Positions 57,010-64,000 of a stretch of 64,000 nucleotides of DNA are shown here, in pieces; the stretch's first letter is position 1, and every line of letters starts with the position of its first letter. A program made the position numbers and the translations under genes. The notes under the pieces were generated by a model. It worked only from the letters and a program-made list of their open reading frames with translations. It was not told the DNA's origin and made no database searches. This DNA comes from Kingdonia uniflora (Eukaryota > Streptophyta > Magnoliopsida > Ranunculales > Circaeasteraceae): contig JACGCM010001174.1 in assembly GCA_014058105.1 (NCBI GenBank), positions 372,001 to 436,000 of the forward strand, written 5' to 3'.

Positions 57010-57560
57010 CTGACCTTACAAAAGAAAATTTTGAAGATCCACCCTCCAAACCATTTGACAAACGAGCTGAATGGATTATAACAAAAGGGTGGAGACTTCT
57101 TACGGATGGATCAGCAGGACCCGCAGGGTCAGGAATCAAAATCGTATTAATTACCCCTTCCAATGGCAGAATTGAGAAATCAATCCGCTTAGATTTTGAG
57201 GCCTCAAATAATGTCACCGAATACGAAGCTCTCATTCATGGACTCGACCTCGCTCTTGAGCTCAATGTCCCCAAACTCTCAGTCTACATAGATTCCCTAC
57301 TCATCGTCCACCATTACTCTGAGAAATATAAGAAGAATGGAAAGGTGATCGAATACGCAACCCTCATTGCAGATAAGATGAGCAAGTTTGCGAAAGAAAC
57401 TCTCAATTATCTACCTCGAGGTAAAAACAGACACGTCGATTCTTTGGCATATCTAGCCAGGGTTTCGGGTACAAAAGCTCGATATCTCCAGATCGAAATC
57501 ATTTTAACCCCCAACATTGATTGCATTTCTGTATGCACGATCAACACTGGGGGCGATTAA
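57010..57560 (+). pseudogene. Tat-type RNase H of element III
   Basis: Reads WRLLTDGSAGPAGSGIKIVL, then NNVTEYEALIHGLDLALELN, YIDSLLIVHHYSEKY and LPRGKNRHVDSLAYLARVSG. Catalytic Asp (TDG), Glu (TEYEA) and Asp (IDS) are present. It aligns along its whole length with the RNase H at 1-560. It is open from about 57345 to the stop at 57558; upstream it is also nearly open. RT is missing in front of it. Confidence 0.85.
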
Positions 57561-57669
57561 GGGGGAGACGACGATTGACGAAAGCCTTTCTTAGCCTACC
57601 TCGGTATCGACAACAGTTGCAACATACCACTTCCAACAGATCCAAAAGAGCATCGACAGCTGATCAACA

Positions 57670-58700
57670 ACTTGAAGCGCTACACAAATCAAAATTTTAT
57701 GCTATACTGCCTTTCCTTCACGGGGCCTTACCTCAAGTGCCTCTCCAAATCAAAAGCAGATGAAATGCTCTGCGAATTACATGAAGGGACTTGTGGCTCC
57801 CATGCCGTAGGTCGATCACTAGCAAAAAAAGCTATTACACAAGAATTATTCTTGCCCGGCATGCACAAGCAAGTAGTGGAGTACTCACGCAGATGTAACG
57901 CCTGCCAAGGACATGGAAACATAATACGCGCCCCTACGCTCGAACTCCATGCAAGTAAGGTGTTCTGGCTATTCAAAAGATGGGCACTTGATCTCGTCGG
58001 TGAGTTTCCTAATTATCTAGGTAACCACCGTCACCTACTCGTAGCTACCGATTATTTTACAAAATAGGCAGAAATAGTTCCACTATGTCGAACCAGAGAA
58101 GAAGAGGTCATCTTTTTTATTTGGGAACACATCATCACTCGGTTTGGGCGCCCCCACCTAATTCGTATCAATAACGGGCTCCAATTTGTTGGAGAAAAAA
58201 TTATAACCTTCCTCAACCTACACAATATCATCGACTCAGCATCCAGTCCTTACTATCCTCAAGGCAATGGCCAAGCCGAAATCACCAACAAAACTATCGT
58301 GGATGGACTTAATAAAAAGATTCACACATAGAAAAATGGAAATTGGGTTTGAGAGCTGCCTCATGTCCTATGGGCATATCGTACCACTCCCCGACAGTCA
58401 ACAGGATGCACCCCATTCCTCCTTGCCTATGGTACTGAGGCCGTCATTCCTTCTGAATACCATCATCCAGTTTAAGATCACGAGCTGACTGACGAGGAAA
58501 ATGAGTTTGAATTGGCTTGTAACCTCAATATGATCGATGAAACCAGGGAACGTGCAATCGTTAACCTAGATCGATATCATCATATGCTAGCTAGATCGTA
58601 CAACAGCCGAGTCAAAAACCATACCTTCTAAATCGATAATCTTGTCCTCAGAGAGATTCCTCAACATCATAAAGGCCGACAATTAGCCAACAAACTTGAA
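57670..58700 (+). pseudogene. gypsy integrase of element III
   Basis: The zinc-binding HHCC region is HEGTCGSHAVGRSLAKKAIT and CNACQ. The core has WALDLVGEFPN (first catalytic Asp), then a stop after DYFTK (58066), RFGRPHLIRINNGLQF and NGQAEITNKTI (catalytic Glu). The second catalytic Asp of the DNG motif is Asn here (INNG), so the enzyme would be dead even without stops. The C-terminal part reaches YNSRVKNHTF and HHKGRQLANKLEV at about 58700. Confidence 0.87.
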
Positions 58701-59400
58701 GTGCACCTTTACATGCTGGCCTTCTCTATCCTTATTTGCCTCTCTCACCCTATCCATCTCCTATGCAAATTCACGATTGCATTGGAGTGCCTCATCTTTG
58801 TGCAAACAAGCTGAATCCAATTCGACCTGTGCAATACAAATACATTATATATAGTTTGATTCAGAACTCCCCATCAACATATATATATATATATATATCT
58901 CATTTTTAACAAGATATCTGATTTCTAACATCTACCGTGTGCAACTACTTCTAGACTTAAAGGTCGAAGTACGATCTCAGATGGATACTTCATGACATAT
59001 ATTTCAAGGTCTAAGGTACATGTTCTCTATATGCTACTTTGTCTAAAAATTTGATTTTTTCTATGATCTATTTTAGTATCATTTTCCTAAAACTGATAAC
59101 AAGTTTTTGGTCTGCCTCTATGTTCTATGTTGTCTTATTTACTTAGTAGCTTTATGTCAATATAGCATACAAGTCCAAAGGCCTGTTCTGATCTAGCCCG
59201 CAGCTTCGCTTGCGAAAACAGCAAGGATATGGAAATCTCTCTTCCCCTGGTAAGCTCAGTATCTAAATCTTTAATTTAGAGACTCATTTCTCTAAGTGCC
59301 TACAAATGGGTTATACAAAAAAGAAGCTCAGCCTACAGAAGTCTATTCAATACACACAATCAACCAATTTACAAAATACTTCAAAATATTCATACAAGGT
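58700..59400. other. spacer between integrase and antisense gene D
   Basis: AT-rich, with an (AT)n microsatellite at about 58878-58898. No coding evidence. The plus-strand pol transcript and the minus-strand D transcript would meet tail to tail here. Confidence 0.5.
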
Positions 59401-59404
59401 CATT

Positions 59405-61319
59405 TCTCTACCCTACCTTCTCATGCTCCCCATCCAGGAGCTCGGTGTCATCCCCTTGATTGTCCAGTAACGTCTGGCGGGAGACACTGTCCAACCCATC
59501 AAGAACTCCAACTGTAACCTCTTCCACCTCTTCATCATCTCCCTCCTTGACATAGGTGTCTGCCTTAATAGTATCCACCTCATCCTCAAAATACCCCTTC
59601 AACATAAGGTGGCACTCGAGCCTTTTGCACTCTGCCACCACCTTCTCCAGGTCCGCTCTTGCCTCCGCTTATAGATGGAAAATTGCCACTACGTGGGAAG
59701 CCTTCAGGGCCTTCAGCTTTTTTACATCCTTGGGAGCATCAGCCTTCGCTAGGGCTACCTTCTTTTCAAGCTCGATCTTCACCTTCTTCAGCTCGGATTT
59801 CTCCTCTTCGACTCTGAGCCAAATCCCCCTCACCAAACGAGCATCCTGCAAAGCACAATTTGACCTCAGCGTGAGCTCGAAACGTAATGCATAATTATAT
59901 TTCACATAATCGAGCATAAAAGACCTACCATCTTGCTCATGTCCTCTTCCTCGTGAAGAGCCGTCAGCTTGGCCTTTTCCTCTACCTCTTTAAGATCGTC
60001 CTCAGCAGCCGGTCACTCTTTAGGAACCTTTTCCCCTGACTTTCCCAAAGGTTCCATCCTTCCCCGTTTTTCTTTTCCGTCAACCTCATCACTTCCAGTG
60101 GTACCAGAGGCCGAGGGACGCTTTAGGATCTATTTTTTTGGAAATGTACGAGCTAATTTGCTTGACGTAATAGACTCCGGTTGAACCGAACTGTCTATTC
60201 TAGGGGTCTTGGGAAAATTTGCTTGCCCTTCCCTACCAGTTCCTTTCTTCTTCCCATCATCAACACCCGCCATCAGCCTGGTCGATTGAGATTTCTAAAC
60301 CTTTTTGGACTTGCTCCCAACCCGTTTCTTTCTGCTAAGGCCAAGCCTTCCAACACAAATTCGAGCTCAACCTCTTCCTCAACAACTTTGTTCAACAACA
60401 AATCTTTCCTCTCCACCTCGGACTTCGGGCCTGCCATGCACAATATTTTTTTTTATTATCAACAAAAGATCATACTGTTCAAACATATCAATATTATACG
60501 CTATGCATTGTTATACTTACTTTGTTTCACAGTTTTAAACAGAAGATCCAAAGGTTCTTCATTATCTCTCTGAAGGCAATTACCTTCACCCATATTACGT
60601 TATCATTCCAAGCTCGACCTGATGAGTTCAGATCGAAGAAACGAGGCCGAGTTGCGCTTGCACAAAAATATGCCCCAACACTGGTGTGATAATTCTTCAC
60701 CCCATAAAGTCGCAATACATATCTGGGGATATCCACCTCACTTTCCCCTCATTCTCCCATTTTTCGTTCAGATGTTCACAAACACTTATTACCTCCCACA
60801 TGTTCCCGTTCAATTAAACAAGACATTCCCAATCTTGTTCATAATCCCTTTCGCCAAATTGGTAGGGAGAAGACTCAACCAATACTCTAATTGAGATAGA
60901 TAACACAAAAAGCCCTTTGAAATGTCACTCCGAATACTCTTATTAAAATATTCCAACTAGATTAATTTATCTATACCCCTATCTTGTTTCTCCTCCTCCA
61001 AGTCGGCCAACAAATTAAAATGCTCCTCCCCCGTCACTACAATATTCCCCCTAAACAGCCTACCGGTGTATTCTACACAGTTACCCCATGTCCCTCCTAT
61101 AGCAGCCTTGGCTTTACAAAACTCTTTAAATGTATATGAACAGGGAGGACAGGTCACCAATTTGACAGGGAAACCTAGAAATTGTTTAAACCCTACTTCA
61201 ACCTCACTGTCAGATATTTTAATTTCAGACTCTACCGTCCAACCAGAGGTCGACACCTCATTAATAGGTGAACTATCCATCTCAACTACAATTCTGCAGG
61301 CAAAGGTTTGATCCTGCAC
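59405..61319 (-). pseudogene. antisense gene D (gag-like head, coiled-coil tail)
   Basis: Minus strand. N-terminal part 61319-60957: VGFKQFLGFPVKLVTCPPCS, then AAIGGTWGNCVEYTGRLFRG and EEHFNLLADLEEEKQDRGID. Middle 60900-60530 (frame-broken): SQLEYWLSLLPTNLAKGIMN and a GNCLQRDNEEPLDLLFKTVK stretch. A Lys/Glu-rich region (60200-59940) follows. C-terminal part 59917-59405: ELTLRSNCALQDARLVRG, EEEKSELKKVKIELEKKVAL (coiled coil) and HLMLKGYFEDEVDTIKADTY with an acidic tail. I recognise this architecture from many unnamed 'retrotransposon' proteins in plants, but know no function. Several stops. A TATA box (GGCTATATAG at about 61585) and a leader intron (donor AAG|GTTAGT near 61529, acceptor TGCCTGCAG near 61300 or TTGTGCAG near 61318) precede it. 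Confidence 0.6.
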
Positions 61320-62239
61320 AAGTACCTCTCACGTTCGACCTACATAGAGGTTTAGGTATCTATCATTATCTCATACACATCGATCATGCACATACAAAAT
61401 ATCTTTCATATATTCTATATATATTTCAAATTTTGTAGAATACTATAAATAATGATTTTTTAGAGATTTGCTTAAAGCAGATTACGATTTGCAAAAAACA
61501 TAAACATGCAACGCACGCCTCAACTAACCTTTTTTGTCAGAATGAGAATCCGAAGTAGCGCCAAATCCTTCCCTCACAGCGCTACTATATAGCCACCTAC
61601 GTGATTCGGTTCCCACAACTCTCTTTGACTGTTGATCACTCTTAGATAAATCTTTCCCAAATCCTCTGTAATTTTTTCGCGCTTCTCTCTTTGTGCTCTC
61701 CAAGTTTTAGAATTTGAAAAATGTTTGAATGATGAGGAAGAATTACTATTTATTCTTTCTCTCTCTAATGGCTAGCAGTTATTGTACCTCGTATGAGCCG
61801 TCCTCAGTTTTGGAACCGAGGTGTCCTTTCCACTATCCTTGTCAGACGTCTTGTACCTTCTCAATAAAACTATCTTTCCATCATTACCCCTCCCATCATA
61901 TTTTAATATATTTTTCTCTCATGTTTCCATATCTTTCTCTGACCTTCTCATACTCATAATGACTCACACTCACACGATATCAGATTTTTACAGCTTTACA
62001 TAAAAAATAAAGCTAGATACTTCTGCTTTTTTATGCTATGTTTCTTATACTTATAGTACTAGTGACGTAATTTTCAAAGCTAACAAAATTTTTAAAGTTT
62101 TCAAAATTATTTATCAAAATAGTCTCAAATGACATTTGCAACTATAGAGGATCCAATTTGACTTTAATCTTTTCTGTTAAATTCAAAAACTTACATTTAT
62201 TTATGATAACACTTTATATATTATTATACCTAAAATAGC
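61320..62239 (-). other. spacer and promoter region between antisense ORF B and gene D
   Basis: Contains the D TATA box at about 61585 and leader intron. 61730-62239 holds no recognisable ORF on the minus strand. In copies I and II the same interval is shorter. Confidence 0.45.
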
Positions 62240-62570
62240 CTTGGTGACCTGGGCGACCACATCCGATCAGATATCCTCAAGCAATCATCACATCTTCAGA
62301 CACGATCTCCTCCACAGCAAGCAATCTCACTGCTTCTTTTCGAGCTGCTGGGTCCACCATTATTTTGTGGAACATTTCTTCGTAAAAACGACATTCATAT
62401 TCCCGCTCTATCCCAATCATATCCAATCCCTCAATATTCACCTCCCTCACTGGCAATTCTGCATCATAATCCAACAACCTAAAAATATATTCACACACTT
62501 CAGCTATCTTAATAGCCAATCGCCCCTCAGTGGCGTAACGGATTCCCTCAGAACGAGTCCACCTTATCAT
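62240..62570 (-). pseudogene. antisense ORF B, copy III
   Basis: ATG 62570 (MIRWTRSEGIRYATEGRLAI then KIAEVCEYIFRLLDYDAELP), with TATA TATAAAATG upstream at 62613-62620. It continues YEEMFHKIMVDPAARKEAVR and LLAVEEIVSEDVMIA, a stop at about 62278, then GYLIGCGRPGHQGYFRYNN in the same frame. This matches copies I and II residue by residue around DAVLPE, the AVR helix and the CG..xHQG.F end. It is the most divergent copy. Confidence 0.68.
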
Positions 62571-62639
62571 TCTTTCCTTCTACCTATTTCTTCCTCCTCA
62601 ACCCCCATTTCATTTTATACCCTGTCTGCCTATAAAATT

Positions 62640-63530
62640 CTACGCAGCTCAGAATGTTCTCCTATTATCTCATAACAGAAACCATAAAATCTTGGTAAAA
62701 GTGATATCTGAACATATCTCTTTCTATCAAACTATATCATTTCGTTCTATTTCATATCGACCTGATTCCTTCTTGCAAACTGCCACAGATCGACCTACCA
62801 TTCCAAAAAAATTATAATTTTCTTTCCACTATATTTTTATCCAACCCCAGGTCGACCTTATGATATCTACATGATAATATATATCTAACAGTTCGATTAT
62901 GATAACAATAATTTTTATGTCATAAATATCATTTAATTAGTATCTTGGCAAACTCATAACATTATTCTTAGCTCGATTCCAGAGACATTATATTCTATAT
63001 CAACACAATGTGTGGTGAATAGATATTATTCATTTCGAATCAAATTATAGGTACATTTATAGATAACAAGTCCTTCACAGTACTTATAGATCTGATACAT
63101 TTATAGATAACAAGCCTTTTCAAGTACTCAGCAACAGGTACTTTACAGATAACAAGTTTTTCAATGCTTTTACAAGTAACAGGTCTTTCAGGTACCCCAC
63201 ACATAAAGTCCTTCAGTTCATCCTGCTTCAGTGATCTTTCACCCTGATGCGAAGCAAAAATTGGAAACAACAAATAGCTTCCCTCACATGAGTTTAGTCA
63301 AAGTCTCGCCAAACTTCAAATGTAAACTATGCAAGCAGTAGACTCAGTGCTGGAGCCAACTCTTCAAACTGAAGGTCTTCTTAGCGTAAAAAAAGTAATG
63401 GAAATGCAGAAACAGACTTCCACTGTTTGTCTTTCTCCTCCACTACCATCACCTCCTCCTCTGAAACTGCTACCTCCAAAGAGTTGGTAGAGATAAAGAG
63501 AGCCTGACCTTAAAATCCATTCCTATACAA
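62640..63530. other. spacer between antisense ORF A and ORF B, copy III
   Basis: AT-rich. ACATTTATAGATAACAAG recurs at about 63052 and 63100, with TTTACAGATAACAAG at about 63140, a short degenerate repeat of about 40-48 bp. No ORF supported. Confidence 0.45.
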
Positions 63531-63534
63531 GTTA

Positions 63535-63837
63535 TCAGCATAACTGCCCCGCAGTTATGCCCATCCCTGCATATATTTCACCAACCTTGTCCTTCGTAAG
63601 AGTACGGAGACAAGCCCAACATTCCTTGTCTGTCAAGATGACGACATGAAAACTCCACCTGTAGTAAAATTTCTCCTCAGCTTCAACCGCTTCATCTTCC
63701 GACATACCTTGATAAGTCGGAGGAACAGGAGCGGGTATCGACATTTCCAGGGATTGGTCGCCAAAGTACTTCAACTTTAACCTCTGTATTTTAGAAGTAA
63801 TCCTCTCTTAAAGGACCATCTTTCGAGTCTTCACCAT
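63535..63837 (-). pseudogene. antisense ORF A, copy III
   Basis: ATG 63837 (MVKTRKMVL then a stop), followed by an open frame SKIQRLKLKYFGDQSLEMSI, PAPVPPTYQGMSEDEAVEAE, EKFYYRWSFHVVILTDKECW. A TATA box TATATAAATAG lies upstream near 63903-63912. It is homologous to copies I and II along about 60 residues, with a diverged C-terminus. Only one nonsense codon. Confidence 0.68.
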
Positions 63838-64000
63838 CTTTGAAACTTTCAGAGAATTTAACGAATTACAATCATACTTTGCTTCAAAACTCGGTTCAGG
63901 TGCTATTTATATAACCCTATATTTATTGTGCAGGTACGTTTTTCTAAACGTTATCATTTATTGCAGGCGCAACTCTTCAAATCATAACCGTCACATACAT

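Larger units (their letters stand above)
56268..63999 (+). mobile_element. Tat-like element III, internally deleted, plus orientation
   Basis: 5' LTR about 56268-56903, primer-binding site 56913-56930, then directly RNase H (57010-57560) and integrase (57670-58700), with no gag, protease or RT. Antisense genes D (61319-59405), B (62570-62240) and A (63837-63535) follow on the minus strand. The polypurine tract and 3' LTR should lie just right of the window. The A-B-D order outward to inward is the same as in elements I and II, though sequences are more divergent, so this is a related family. Confidence 0.75.

Noticed and set aside
1..64000. tRNA, rRNA, CRISPR array or integrated DNA-virus (pararetrovirus) sequence
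   Set aside because: I saw no tRNA A/B box pairs with a cloverleaf, no rRNA blocks, no spaced identical repeats, and no movement-protein or coat-protein motif beside the RT domains. All RTs fit LTR elements or LINEs.

Overview
The window is nuclear DNA of a flowering plant, most likely a eudicot. It is AT-rich and intron-rich, with plant-type splice sites, and is packed with decayed plant LTR retrotransposons and LINEs. I see no rRNA, tRNA, CRISPR or bacterial signal. The only host gene I can model completely is a class II formin on the + strand, coding from 20955 to 44392. It has 17 coding exons that splice in phase to 1260 codons: a PTEN-like domain, a C2-like domain, a proline-rich FH1 and a complete FH2. 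A TATA box lies at 20671. The 3' UTR probably carries its own intron.

Left flank (1-20.4 kb). From left to right: a minus-strand Ty3/gypsy element of Tat type with its 5' LTR (1-5117), sitting in a minus-strand LINE (5118-6100); a minus-strand Ty1/copia element truncated in integrase (6278-9420); a G-rich hAT-like remnant (about 9420-9930); a second, internally deleted minus-strand gypsy element (10699-14430); a plus-strand element with TTCGAATA repeats, a decayed plant-transposon ORF and a copia-like 3' end (15400-19000); and a broken plant-mobile-domain gene on the minus strand (19148-20366), head to head with the formin.

The formin gene is stretched by insertions. Intron 11 holds a LINE ORF1-like piece. 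Intron 14 (6.7 kb) holds a TIR element, a short LTR element with two LTRs and a second TIR element. Intron 16 (5.3 kb) holds a copia element that itself carries a 5'-truncated LINE with a 15-bp target-site duplication.

Right flank (48.7-64 kb). This is the most unusual part. Three related Tat-like elements lie here, two in minus orientation (3' LTRs at 48685-49266 and 52661-53399) and one in plus orientation (5' LTR near 56268, RNase H and integrase to 58.7 kb). Between pol and the 3' LTR, each carries genes antisense to the retroelement: ORF A, ORF B and a longer gene D. Each gene has its own TATA box, and D has a 5'-UTR intron. The same order recurs in all three copies and homologous reading frames can be followed through the decay. 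This antisense cassette is the best candidate for a little-described system in the window.
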